Origin: CAVRTM01 sp963696105
GTDB lineage: Bacteria > Actinomycetota > Actinomycetes > Actinomycetales > Dermatophilaceae
Reading direction: 5' to 3'
DNA length: 64,000 bases
Assembly: GCA_963696105.1 (NCBI GenBank)
Contig: CAVOIP010000002.1
Span: 62,001 to 126,000, forward strand
Within the stretch, counting starts at the first letter, position 1. Every line of letters starts with the position of its first letter. Positions 1-7,958 of the stretch are shown in pieces. The translations under genes were made by a program, and so were the position numbers. The notes beneath the pieces were generated by a model. The model saw nothing but the letters and a program-made list of their open reading frames with translations. It was not told where the DNA came from and ran no database searches.

Positions 1-112
1 CTTCACCGAGGACAACGGCTACCTCACGCCGTCGATGAAGCTCAAGCGCACCAACGTGATGAAGGACTACAGCGACCAGGTGGAGGCCCTCTACAGCGGT
101 CCGCGGGAGTGA
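1..112 (+). CDS. Long-chain acyl-CoA ligase (AMP-forming), C-terminal fragment
   Basis: Only the last 36 residues are inside the window, read from base 2 to a TGA at 110-112. The tail contains LTPSMKLKR followed by an acidic helix ending near EALYSG. This closely matches the C-terminal end of FadD-type AMP-dependent long-chain fatty-acid CoA ligases, where a conserved LTPT-KLKR segment precedes the last helix. Those enzymes activate fatty acids with ATP and CoA. The stop overlaps the GTG start of the next gene (GTGA), which suggests coupled translation. The identification rests on a short C-terminal match, so the exact subfamily is open. Confidence 0.75.
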   Translation, partial: FTEDNGYLTPSMKLKRTNVMKDYSDQVEALYSGPRE

Positions 113-1443
113 CCTCTACGGTCTCGACCATGCTCTCCCATCGCAGGCCGCAGGCGCTGCCGGCTGCCGTCGCCCTGACCTGGGCGGCGTACTTCGCCGT
201 CCTGCAGTGGTCCGTGGTGCGGTTCCGGGTGCCGATCGTGGTCGTGCTCACGCTCTGCACGCTGGGGCTGGCCTGGTGGCAGTGGGCGCGACCAACGGCG
301 ACCACGCTCACCGCGCGCTCCGCCGCCCTCGCGCTGCTGCTCACGGCGGTCGTGACCGCCGCCGTCCCGATGTTCAGCTACCTCCCGGCCCCGGCGCGTA
401 CGGCGGCGGTGGCCACCTTCGCCCTCGGCTCGCTGGTCTGCGCGGCGCTGCTCCTGCGTCCCGGCCCCCGGACCGGTGCCCTGGTGGCCGGCGTCGCGCT
501 GGCGACGTACCTGGTCGGTGCGGTCACGGCGATCGTCACCGACCCGGCGCCGCGCATCGACGTCTGGGTGATCCTCCAGCAGGCCTCGGACGGGCTCGCG
601 CGCGGCCAGAACATGTACGCCATGGTCTGGACCGGCTCCCCCGGGATCAAGGACGCGTTCACCTACCTGCCGTGGACCACCGTGCTCCTGGCCCCCGGTC
701 GGTGGCTGGCCGGCGACGTGCGCTGGGCGCTGCTGGTGTGGGCGCTGGTCGCCGCCGCAGGCCTGCTGCTGCTGGGACGTGGCGACCTCCGGGACCGGGC
801 GACGACCTGGTCGGCCGGGCCGGTCGTGGCGCTGCTGCTGCTGGCACCGGGCACGCTCACCCAGGTCGACCAGGCGTGGACCGAGCCGCTGCTGCTCGCC
901 GGTCTGGTGTGGTGGGCCCTGCTGGTCCGTCGGAACCGCGCGTGGTGGGCTGTCCTCCCGCTCGCGCTCGCCTGCGCGAGCAAGCAGCACCTTGCGCTGC
1001 TGCTGCCGATCCTGCTGGTATGGCGCCCGTTCGGCTGGCGGCGGACCGTCGCCACCGGCGCGCTGACCGGCGCGCTGCTGCTGCCGTGGTTCCTGGCCGG
1101 ACCCTCCGATTTCGTCCACGACACGATCTCGCTGCTGGTGTCCTTCCACCCGATCCGGTTCGCCAACACGCTGTACCTGTTGGCGCTCAACGAGTTCGGC
1201 GTCCCGCTGCCGTTCTGGCTGACCGGCCTGGTGGTCGTCGCCACCCTCGCCGCGATCGTGGCGGTCGTGCACCGGCGTCAGCCGGACCTGCCCGAGCTGC
1301 TGCGCTGGCTCGCGCTGATGCTGCTGGTGGCGAACATCGTCAACAAGCAGGCGTTCTACAACCAGTTCTGGCTCGTGGCAGCGCTGGTCGCCGCCTCGTG
1401 GGCGACCAGCGCATCGACGAGCTCGGTCAGGAAGACGGGGTAG
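109..1443 (+). CDS. Polytopic membrane protein, GT-C/GT87-like glycosyltransferase
   Basis: A 444-residue protein with about ten hydrophobic segments over its whole length. An acidic pair in the first large loop (D145, D151) and a GQNMY motif near residue 166 resemble the first extracytoplasmic loop of GT-C polyprenol-phosphate-mannose-dependent transferases (GT87 type). The resemblance is by topology and loop motif only; donor and acceptor are unknown. GTG at 109 overlaps the upstream stop; an ATG at 130 is an alternative start. The 3' end overlaps the convergent NUDIX gene by 88 bases, which is unusual, so one of the two C-termini may be run-on caused by an indel. Confidence 0.55.
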   Translation: MTSTVSTMLSHRRPQALPAAVALTWAAYFAVLQWSVVRFRVPIVVVLTLCTLGLAWWQWARPTATTLTARSAALALLLTAVVTAAVPMFSYLPAPARTAAVATFALGSLVCAALLLRPGPRTGALVAGVALATYLVGAVTAIVTDPAPRIDVWVILQQASDGLARGQNMYAMVWTGSPGIKDAFTYLPWTTVLLAPGRWLAGDVRWALLVWALVAAAGLLLLGRGDLRDRATTWSAGPVVALLLLAPGTLTQVDQAWTEPLLLAGLVWWALLVRRNRAWWAVLPLALACASKQHLALLLPILLVWRPFGWRRTVATGALTGALLLPWFLAGPSDFVHDTISLLVSFHPIRFANTLYLLALNEFGVPLPFWLTGLVVVATLAAIVAVVHRRQPDLPELLRWLALMLLVANIVNKQAFYNQFWLVAALVAASWATSASTSSVRKTG

Positions 1444-1862
1444 ACGGTCGCGCCGACCCGGTGCAGGGCGCGGGGGTCGAGCCAGTCGATCGTGACGGTG
1501 GAACGGACCTCCAGCTCCTCGAAGGCCGCCGGCACGGGGTCGAACCGACGGGTGCGGGCAGCGAAGTACAGCTGCTCCTGGTGGATCTCCCGGCCCTCGA
1601 AGGGAAAGACGACGCGCTCCTCGCGCAACGGGCCGACCAGTTCCGCCGGGTCCAGACGCAGCCCGGTCTCCTCCCACACCTCCCGCACCGCCGCCGCAGC
1701 CGGCTCCTCCCCGTCGTCGAGGCCGCCGCCCAGGGAGTACCAGTAGGTGACCTCGGGGCTGCGGGGGTCGAACCCGTGGATCATCAGCACGTGGTCGTCC
1801 TCGTCCAGCAGGATCACGCGCGCCGCCCTGCGGCGCAGGACCACCGGCTCCTCCGTGCTCAT
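1356..1862 (-). CDS. NUDIX hydrolase
   Basis: A 168-residue protein with a canonical Nudix box at about residues 46-68: G-x5-E-x7-REVWEETGL. The glutamates of REVWEE bind the divalent metal. Family members hydrolyse nucleoside diphosphates linked to another moiety; the substrate cannot be read from the sequence. The start is ATG at 1862, whose ATGA overlaps the stop of the M48 peptidase gene, so it is the last gene of an overlapping three-gene unit. A longer reading to 1973 would run far into the M48 gene and is not favoured. Its 3' end overlaps the convergent membrane protein gene by 88 bases. Confidence 0.85.
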   Translation of the reverse strand: MSTEEPVVLRRRAARVILLDEDDHVLMIHGFDPRSPEVTYWYSLGGGLDDGEEPAAAAVREVWEETGLRLDPAELVGPLREERVVFPFEGREIHQEQLYFAARTRRFDPVPAAFEELEVRSTVTIDWLDPRALHRVGATVYPVFLTELVDALVAHEAATSAATSQNWL

Positions 1863-3187
1863 CGCGACGCCCCCTGGCGCCGGGTCGCGCCGGATCCGCG
1901 GGCCCACGCATCGGCCATCGCGATCCGCCAGGTCGGGGCCGGGTGGGTCTCGAACAGCATCGTCTGCCACCACGCCGAGCGCAGGCGGGTGAGGTTGCTC
2001 GTGGCCAGGTCGCGCTGCATCCGCTGGAACGCGGGGACGTCCCGCGTCAGCTGCAGCGCGTGCACGTCCGCGGCCGCCTCGATCCGCCGGCTGACCAGGG
2101 TGGTGACCGGCGCGACGACGTACGGCGCGGTCGCGGCGACCGCGAGGAGCAGCGCCACGCTGCGGACGACGTCCCGCGGACGGGCGGAGTCCGGCCGGAA
2201 CAGCCGGTGCCCACGACGGGAGGTCAGCAACCAGCTTCCGAGCAGAACGGTGCCGGACACCCCCACGGCGCCGAGCGCGGTGCCGCGGGCGACGTCGTGG
2301 TGTCGCACGTGACCGAGCTCGTGCGCCACGACCGACACGACGGCGTCGGGGTCGCTGCGCGCACGGGCCACCAGCGTGTCGTCCAGGTCGACCCGGCGGG
2401 TGGCGCCGAGGCCGGAGACATGGGCGTTCTCACCGGTGGTGCGCGACGACGCGTCGGAGACCACGACCCGCACCTCACCGAAGCCGCTGCGCGCCGCCAG
2501 CTGCTCGATGCGCTGTCGCAGCGGCCCTGCCGGCAACGGGCTGGCGTGGGTGTACAAGGGCTCGACGACCAGCGGATAGAGGGCCGAACCCGCCACGGTG
2601 ACCGCCGCGGCCACGGCGGCCAGCAGCCACGGCCAGCGTGTGGGCGCCCGGCGGACCAGCCACCACACGAGCACCACGGCCAGCACCGCCATCGCTGCGG
2701 ACGTGCCGAGGCCGATGACGCGGTCGCGCAGCCAGCCGGCCCAGGTCTGGGTGGAGAGGCCGTGACGGCGCAGGACCACCTCGCCGTGCGCGGCCATCGG
2801 CAGCGCCAGCAGCCACGACACGAGCACGAGCGCCCCCGCGACGCCGGCGGCGAGCAGGAGGGTCCGGCCGACCCTCGGCGGGCGACCGGGAGGGGCCGCC
2901 GCAGCGTGTCCGGGGCCGCGGCGGTCGCTACCCCGCTGGGCGGTCGCCGCCACCAGCAGCCAGGGGGCGAGCACCCCCGCGAGGATGCCGGCGTAGGGCC
3001 ACGCGCCCAGCTCGGCCCGGAACCGCGCCACCCGCGCCACCTGCGCGGGCGAGAAGGTCCGGGAGACGTCCGGGTGCACCGGCGGGCTGCCGGGAGGAAG
3101 GACCTGCCAGGGGGTGAGGACGGCGACGGCGACGCCGGCGCCGAGCAGGGCGAGGACACCACCGGCCAGCAGCCGCCGCCGGTTCAC
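1859..3187 (-). CDS. M48 family (Ste24-like) membrane zinc metallopeptidase
   Basis: A 442-residue integral membrane protease. Hydrophobic segments lie at about 7-25, 66-82, 109-131, 162-178 and 186-206, with more after the active site. Zinc motif HELGH is at residues 289-293, and the third ligand is in an E-x3-D motif at about 370-374, the gluzincin arrangement of M48 CAAX-protease-like enzymes. NAHVSGLG near 254 matches the substrate-strand motif of the family. The start is GTG at 3187, overlapping the stop of the upstream lipoprotein gene (GTGA); a longer reading to 3523 would lie inside that gene. In bacteria such enzymes process or degrade membrane proteins. The overlap on both sides suggests one polycistronic unit. 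Confidence 0.85.
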   Translation of the reverse strand: MNRRRLLAGGVLALLGAGVAVAVLTPWQVLPPGSPPVHPDVSRTFSPAQVARVARFRAELGAWPYAGILAGVLAPWLLVAATAQRGSDRRGPGHAAAAPPGRPPRVGRTLLLAAGVAGALVLVSWLLALPMAAHGEVVLRRHGLSTQTWAGWLRDRVIGLGTSAAMAVLAVVLVWWLVRRAPTRWPWLLAAVAAAVTVAGSALYPLVVEPLYTHASPLPAGPLRQRIEQLAARSGFGEVRVVVSDASSRTTGENAHVSGLGATRRVDLDDTLVARARSDPDAVVSVVAHELGHVRHHDVARGTALGAVGVSGTVLLGSWLLTSRRGHRLFRPDSARPRDVVRSVALLLAVAATAPYVVAPVTTLVSRRIEAAADVHALQLTRDVPAFQRMQRDLATSNLTRLRSAWWQTMLFETHPAPTWRIAMADAWARGSGATRRQGASR

Positions 3188-4644
3188 GCCCCGGCCAGCC
3201 GCGCGGCGTAGGACGCCCAGGAGGAGACGAACGCCTGCTCCGTCGTGCCGAGGACGCTCCCGAAGGCCCGGTCGGCTGCTGCCGCCGGGGTGGGCGGCTC
3301 TGACCGTGCCGCTGCCCCGGGAGCCGAGCCGGCCTGCGGACCGGGACCGGCGACGGCCCGGTAGAAGGCGACGAGCCGGGCCTGACCGTAGCGGTCGGCG
3401 AGGCGCGAGCAGGCCAGCCAGGCCGCCGCGTAGGCCGGCGCGATGCGGGTGTGGGCGGGGTCGAAGTCGGCGTCGGACGGCAGCCGCCGGGGCGCCGTGC
3501 CCGCGCGGACCTCGGTCAGCCACGGCGCCGCGACGCGGGCGCGTGGTAGTCCCAGGCCGAGGTAGCCGACGTAGTCCGCCATGCCCTCGGAGAGCCAGAG
3601 CGGTGCGGGGCGGGTGGTCGAGGAGCGGATCGCCACGTGCGTCAGCTCGTGCGTGATGACCACCCGGCGGCCATCCGGCTGGAGCGCGCCGAAGGTCGAG
3701 GGGTTGATCACGACCCGGTCCCCGCCTGCAGGGGTGCCGGTGACGGTGGAGCCCACCGTGACGGCCGCGACCTGGTCGAGCCCCTGGTCACCGCGGCGGC
3801 CCAGCAGGTCCGCGAACTGGGCGGCCGTGGCCGGCGTCAGCAGGACGACGTGCGAGCTCCAGCCCGGCCCCCACACCGCCGTGACCCGGGGAACGCCGGC
3901 GTCGGCCTGGTCGCGGTAGCCGGCCATGTGGGCCGGGGAGTCGTTACCGAGCACGAGGCTGGTCCGGCCACGGACGACCCTGAGCCCGGGGAGGTCCCAC
4001 ACCTGCGGGGTGGTGAGCCCATCCGAGTCGGCGGCGATCCGCCACCCCTCGGGCCGCAGGACGAAGGTGAACGCCACCGCGAAGGTGTGGGGGGCACGGT
4101 CGAAACCCGTCAGCGCGTAGTGGCCCTGGGTCTGCCCGACCCACGCCCGGGGGCCGGAGGCACGGGCCCGGGCAGCGCTCAGCGCGGGCCCCGGCGCGGG
4201 CGCGTCGTAGCCGAACCCCTCGTCGGGCAGCCGCATGAGGTTGTCGAACACCAGGGACTGCCGGCGACCGAAGGGCGAGGCGGAGTCGTCGACGGTGGCC
4301 ATCCACGCGGCCTTGTCCCGGCTCTGCACCGCCCGGCTGCGGGCGCGCAGCAGCAGACCAGCGGCCCGCACGCGGGGGGAGGCCTCCGGTGTCCCTGCCG
4401 GCGCGAGGTCACCCATCGTGCCCGGGGTGGCCGGGGGAACCGGTCCCGGTGCGCTCGACGGCGAAGGAGCGCCCGGGGACGTGGAGGCGCCCGAGCCGCC
4501 GGGGCCCGGCACGACCGTGGCGGTCCGGCCGGCCACCGCACCCGGGCCGGTCGTGTCCCGGCTGCACGCCGGGAGGCCCAGGCCGACCACGGCCGCCAAC
4601 AGCACGGCGACGGTCGTGGCCGTGGCACGGCGGGTGACCCTCAC
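3184..4644 (-). CDS. Secreted lipoprotein with gluzincin-like (peptidase MA-type) zinc domain
   Basis: A 486-residue exported protein. The N-terminus is basic, then hydrophobic (residues 10-26), then a lipobox-like LPAC with Cys27. A Ser/Pro/Gly-rich linker follows to about residue 80. The C-terminal part carries HELTH at 332-336 and LSEGMADY at about 351-358, which supplies the third zinc ligand (E353). This is the layout of the peptidase MA-like superfamily. The substrate is unknown. The TACGAT box 6 bases upstream of the GTG start suggests a leaderless transcript. The stop overlaps the start of the M48 gene, so two different zinc proteases are translated together. Confidence 0.75.
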   Translation of the reverse strand: MRVTRRATATTVAVLLAAVVGLGLPACSRDTTGPGAVAGRTATVVPGPGGSGASTSPGAPSPSSAPGPVPPATPGTMGDLAPAGTPEASPRVRAAGLLLRARSRAVQSRDKAAWMATVDDSASPFGRRQSLVFDNLMRLPDEGFGYDAPAPGPALSAARARASGPRAWVGQTQGHYALTGFDRAPHTFAVAFTFVLRPEGWRIAADSDGLTTPQVWDLPGLRVVRGRTSLVLGNDSPAHMAGYRDQADAGVPRVTAVWGPGWSSHVVLLTPATAAQFADLLGRRGDQGLDQVAAVTVGSTVTGTPAGGDRVVINPSTFGALQPDGRRVVITHELTHVAIRSSTTRPAPLWLSEGMADYVGYLGLGLPRARVAAPWLTEVRAGTAPRRLPSDADFDPAHTRIAPAYAAAWLACSRLADRYGQARLVAFYRAVAGPGPQAGSAPGAAARSEPPTPAAAADRAFGSVLGTTEQAFVSSWASYAARLAGA

Positions 4645-4650
4645 CCGGTC

Positions 4651-4656
4651 ATCGTA
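4651..4656 (-). promoter_or_regulatory. -10 element TACGAT of a leaderless promoter
   Basis: TACGAT on the minus strand lies 6 bases upstream of the GTG start at 4644. A TANNNT box this close places the transcription start at the start codon, so no ribosome binding site is needed. No clear -35 box is seen. Confidence 0.5.
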
Positions 4657-4784
4657 GGTCCGCCCACCCCTCCTCGAGGCAGGACTGGGCGGCCCAGGAT
4701 GTTCGCGCCACCGATGCCCAGGGGGTGCGCCGCGGTTCGCCGGGAGGCCGCGATGGGCGTCACCCGCGGCACCGCGTCGGCGGA

Positions 4785-5324
4785 CTACTCCCCCGTTGAC
4801 CCGTCGATCGACTCACGGAGCAGATCGGCGTGGCCGTTGTGTCGGGCGTACTCCTCGATCAGGTGACACACGATCCAGCGCAGCGAGATCTGGTTCCCGT
4901 TCTCCTCCTCCTTGGAGACGGAGGCCAGCCCGTCCGGACCGGCCAAGGCGTCCGCGATGACCTGGTCGGACACGGCGATCGACTCATCGAACCAGGCGAA
5001 CAGCTGTTCCGGCGCGGTACCGGCTGCAGAGGACAAGGACCAGTCGTGGTCGTCCTGGTCCAGCTCGTCGAACCAGGACGGCTTGACGACGCCGCCCGCG
5101 AAGAACTGGTTGAGCCAGCCTGCCTCCACCACTGCAAGGTGCTTGAGCAGCCCGCCGAGGGTCAGCGTCGTCGGCGCCACCGGCGTCGACAGCTGGGCGG
5201 CTGTCAGCCCGGAGCATTTCCAGCGAAGTGTGTCCCGCTGGTAGTTCAGGAAGCCCACCAGCGTCGCCGCTTCGCCGGACGCCATCGGCGGGTCGATCCG
5301 GTCCTCGGCACGGAAGCTCGTCAT
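4785..5324 (-). CDS. DinB superfamily protein (DUF664 type)
   Basis: A 179-residue four-helix protein. LLKHLAVVE near residue 68 and HLIEEYARHNGHADLLRE close to the C-terminus provide the three-histidine metal site expected for DinB/DUF664 proteins. In actinobacteria these include mycothiol-dependent enzymes of the maleylpyruvate isomerase and thiol S-transferase kind; the reaction of this one is not known. Start ATG at 5324 is chosen because a TACTCT box lies 6 bases upstream; a longer reading to 5381 would cross it. It appears to be monocistronic. Confidence 0.8.
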   Translation of the reverse strand: MTSFRAEDRIDPPMASGEAATLVGFLNYQRDTLRWKCSGLTAAQLSTPVAPTTLTLGGLLKHLAVVEAGWLNQFFAGGVVKPSWFDELDQDDHDWSLSSAAGTAPEQLFAWFDESIAVSDQVIADALAGPDGLASVSKEEENGNQISLRWIVCHLIEEYARHNGHADLLRESIDGSTGE

Positions 5325-5330
5325 CGCCCG

Positions 5331-5336
5331 AGAGTA
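5331..5336 (-). promoter_or_regulatory. -10 element TACTCT of a leaderless promoter
   Basis: TACTCT on the minus strand, 6 bases upstream of the ATG at 5324 of the DinB gene. The spacing fits a leaderless transcript. Confidence 0.45.
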
Positions 5337-5418
5337 CCGAGGGCGATCCCGCTCAGAGGCTGAACGCGGCAGGTCTGACACCAGCGCCGACGCCGGGGAC
5401 TCGCAGAACGCCGGTGGC

Positions 5419-5631
5419 TCAGCCGACGGCGCTGACCCGGCCCCACGGCTCGCGCCGCGCGGTCAGCCCGGCCACGGCGTCGGCCCTCACCAGGCCGGCA
5501 CCCACCAGGACCGACACCGCCTGGCGTTCGGCGGGATCCAGCGGCAGCTCGGCCGACGACAGCAGCACCGACACCACGCAGTCGTCGCAGCGGGTGCCCC
5601 GGACCGGACATGACATGCAGTCCACGATCAT
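5419..5631 (-). CDS. Small conserved cysteine-rich actinobacterial protein
   Basis: A 70-residue protein with four cysteines in the first 18 residues, arranged as C-x2-C and C-x2-C (MIVDCMSCPVRGTRCDDC). This looks like a small metal- or cluster-binding knuckle. The rest is a short helical segment rich in Ala and Val. I recognise the pattern as a recurrent actinobacterial hypothetical protein but know no function. It is transcribed away from the DnaQ-UvrC fusion nuclease 149 bases away. Confidence 0.65.
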   Translation of the reverse strand: MIVDCMSCPVRGTRCDDCVVSVLLSSAELPLDPAERQAVSVLVGAGLVRADAVAGLTARREPWGRVSAVG

Positions 5632-5766
5632 CGCTCGTCCTCCTCGTCCTGCTCGTCGCGCTCATCCGGTCGGCGGCGCAGGAGGGACGCTAGGAGAACG
5701 GTCTGACAGCCCCCTGCCGAAGCGGCCCCGAGGGCGCGCCTGCACCGTCCTGTCGGCGCCGGCACC

Positions 5767-5772
5767 TACGGT
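5767..5772 (+). promoter_or_regulatory. -10 element TACGGT of a leaderless promoter
   Basis: TACGGT lies 7 bases upstream of the ATG at 5780. It supports that ATG as the true start of the DnaQ-UvrC fusion gene over the much longer open frame that continues upstream to 5228. Confidence 0.5.
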
Positions 5773-5779
5773 TCCTCCC

Positions 5780-7564
5780 ATGCACGGCGTCCAGGGAACA
5801 CTCGACGAGCTCGGCACCGCACTCCCGGAGGTCACCTTCGTCGTCGTCGACCTCGAGACCACCGGCGGCAGCCCGGCCGGTGCCCACATCACCGAGATCG
5901 GCGCGGTCAAGGTCCGCGGCGGCGAGGTGCTCGGCGAGTTCCAGACGCTCGTCAACCCCGCCGAGCCGATCCCGGCGTTCATCTCGGTCCTGACCGGCAT
6001 CACGGACCGCATGGTCGCCGACTCCCCGCGCATCGACAGCGTCCTGCCGGCGTTCCTCGAGTTCGCCCGCGACACCGTGCTGGTGGCGCACAACGCGCCC
6101 TTCGACATCGGTTTCCTCAAGGCGGCTGCGGCCCGCACCGGCCACGCGTGGCCCCGCTTCCAGGTGGTCGACACCGCACACCTGGCGCGCCAGCTCGTGA
6201 CCCGGGACGAGGCGCCCAACCGCAAGCTGTCGACCCTGGCCCAGCTGTTCGGTGCCACCACGACACCTGACCACCGCGCCCTGCACGACGCACGGGCGAC
6301 GGTCGACGTGCTGCACGCCCTGCTCGCCCGCGTGGGCAACCTCGGGGTCGTCACCCTCGAGGAGCTCACCACCTACTCCTCCCGGGTGAGCAGCGCCCAA
6401 CGCCGCAAGCGTTACCTCGCCGAGGGCCTGCCGTCCGCGCCGGGTGTCTACCTCTTCAAGGACCGCCAGGGGCGCGTGCTCTACGTCGGCACCTCCCGCG
6501 ACATCCGCCGGCGCGTCCGCAGCTACTTCACCGCCTCCGAGCAGCGCACCCGCATGGCCGAGATGGTGGGCATCGCCGAGAGCGTCACGCCCGTGGTGTG
6601 CCACACCACGCTCGAGGCCGAGGTGCGCGAGCTGCGGCTGATCGCCGAGCACAAGCCGCGCTACAACCGCCGCTCCCGTCATCCCGAGCGGGCGCTGTGG
6701 GTCAAGCTCACGGTCGAGGCGTTCCCCCGCCTCAGCATCGTCCGCGAGGTTCGTGACGACGGCACCCGCTACGTCGGGCCGTTCTCCTCGCGGTTGTCCG
6801 CCGAGTCCGCGATCGCTGCGCTGCACGAGGTGGTCCCGCTGCGGCAGTGCACCAAGAAGCTGTCGACCCGGGGCCGATCCACCGACTGTGCGCTCGCGCA
6901 GATGGGTCGCTGTGGCGCGCCGTGCACCGGTTCGCAGAGTGTCGACGACTACGCCGCCGTGGTCGCCGAGGCGGCCGCCGTCCTCGGTGGTGACTCGCGT
7001 GACGTCGTCTCCGCGCTGCACACGCGGATGAGCCTGCTGGCCGGACAGGAGCGCTTCGAGGACGCCGGGGCCGTGCGTGACCGGATGCTGCACCTCGTCC
7101 GCGCCGCCGCGCGCGCCCAGCGACTGGCCCCGCTGGCCGCCTCCCCTGAGGTCGTGGCTGCCCGGCGCACCGCCGAGGGCGGCTGGGAGGTCGTCTGTGT
7201 CCGGTTCGGCCGGCTGGCGGGGACGACGACCACTCCCCGCGGCGCCGACCCGATGCCGTTCATCAGCGCCCTGACCGCCAGCGCCGAGGTCGTCGCGCCC
7301 GCCAGCGGGCCCGTGCCGGCCGCGACTCCGGAGGAGACGGAGAAGGTCCTGCGCTGGCTGGAGGCCCCCGGGGTGCGGATCGTCTCCCTCGAGGGTGAGT
7401 GGACCTGCCCGGTGCACGGTGCCGGCGCGGCCCGCGCCCGCCTCGAGCCGCTGGCGGCCGCGCCGCGCGACGCGGTGGGCTTCGACGAGCCGGGGTCCGC
7501 GAGCGTCGCGGGCACCGGCCCGCACGCCGCGGCCCGCGGCGACGTTCGGCCCCCGTGGCCCTGA
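5780..7564 (+). CDS. DEDDh exonuclease - GIY-YIG (UvrC/Cho-like) fusion nuclease
   Basis: A 594-residue two-nuclease protein. Residues 18-185 are a DnaQ-type 3'-5' exonuclease with D24, E26, D109, H165 and D170 as the DEDDh active site. Residues 219-300 are a GIY-YIG domain of the UvrC/Cho family (GVYLF then LYVGTS, with the catalytic Arg region after it). A cysteine-containing segment (DCALAQMGRCGAPC) near 353-366 corresponds to the UvrC central region. The UvrC C-terminal RNase H and HhH domains are missing, so it resembles Cho joined to an exonuclease. It probably acts in DNA repair; this architecture is common in actinobacteria. The open frame extends upstream to 5228, but the promoter and domain start favour 5780. 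Confidence 0.85.
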   Translation: MHGVQGTLDELGTALPEVTFVVVDLETTGGSPAGAHITEIGAVKVRGGEVLGEFQTLVNPAEPIPAFISVLTGITDRMVADSPRIDSVLPAFLEFARDTVLVAHNAPFDIGFLKAAAARTGHAWPRFQVVDTAHLARQLVTRDEAPNRKLSTLAQLFGATTTPDHRALHDARATVDVLHALLARVGNLGVVTLEELTTYSSRVSSAQRRKRYLAEGLPSAPGVYLFKDRQGRVLYVGTSRDIRRRVRSYFTASEQRTRMAEMVGIAESVTPVVCHTTLEAEVRELRLIAEHKPRYNRRSRHPERALWVKLTVEAFPRLSIVREVRDDGTRYVGPFSSRLSAESAIAALHEVVPLRQCTKKLSTRGRSTDCALAQMGRCGAPCTGSQSVDDYAAVVAEAAAVLGGDSRDVVSALHTRMSLLAGQERFEDAGAVRDRMLHLVRAAARAQRLAPLAASPEVVAARRTAEGGWEVVCVRFGRLAGTTTTPRGADPMPFISALTASAEVVAPASGPVPAATPEETEKVLRWLEAPGVRIVSLEGEWTCPVHGAGAARARLEPLAAAPRDAVGFDEPGSASVAGTGPHAAARGDVRPPWP

Positions 7565-7575
7565 CGTCAGCGGGC

Positions 7576-7581
7576 TAGGGT
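7576..7581 (+). promoter_or_regulatory. -10 element TAGGGT of a leaderless promoter
   Basis: TAGGGT lies 6 bases upstream of the GTG at 7588. It sits in the 23-base gap after the DnaQ-UvrC gene, so the small AsnC-type gene probably has its own leaderless transcript. Confidence 0.5.
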
Positions 7582-7587
7582 GACCTC

Positions 7588-7872
7588 GTGATCTCCGCCA
7601 TCGTGCTCATCAACGCCGAAGTCTCCCGCATCCCCGAGGTCGCCGAGGCGATCGCCGAGATCGACGGGGTCAGTGAGGTCTACTCCGTCACCGGTGACGT
7701 CGACCTGATCGCGGTGGTGCGGGTCCGCCGGCACGAGGACTTCGCCGACGTCATCGCCGACCGGCTCAACAAGGTCGACGGTGTCCAGGGCACGCAGACC
7801 CACATCGCGTTCCGCACCTACTCCAGGCACGATCTCGAGGCCGCCTTCAGCCTCGGCCTCGACGACGCCTGA
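7588..7872 (+). CDS. Stand-alone Lrp/AsnC ligand-binding (RAM) domain protein
   Basis: A 94-residue protein made only of the beta-alpha-beta-beta-alpha-beta effector domain of Lrp/AsnC regulators. It has no helix-turn-helix. The pattern EVAEAIAEIDGVSEVYSVTGDVD is typical: the Gly-Asp turn lies where amino acids bind between subunits. Such stand-alone RAM proteins form oligomers and may sense amino acids or pair with full-length Lrp proteins. Its place between a nuclease gene and trpD (opposite strand) is common in actinobacteria. Confidence 0.85.
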   Translation: MISAIVLINAEVSRIPEVAEAIAEIDGVSEVYSVTGDVDLIAVVRVRRHEDFADVIADRLNKVDGVQGTQTHIAFRTYSRHDLEAAFSLGLDDA

Positions 7873-7958
7873 GCCAGCCGCCGTGGCCGGCTGCCACGCA
7901 GGCGGTACTTCCGCGCCACGACCCGAGACCCACGACCACTGGCCGGAGGGCGCGGCGA

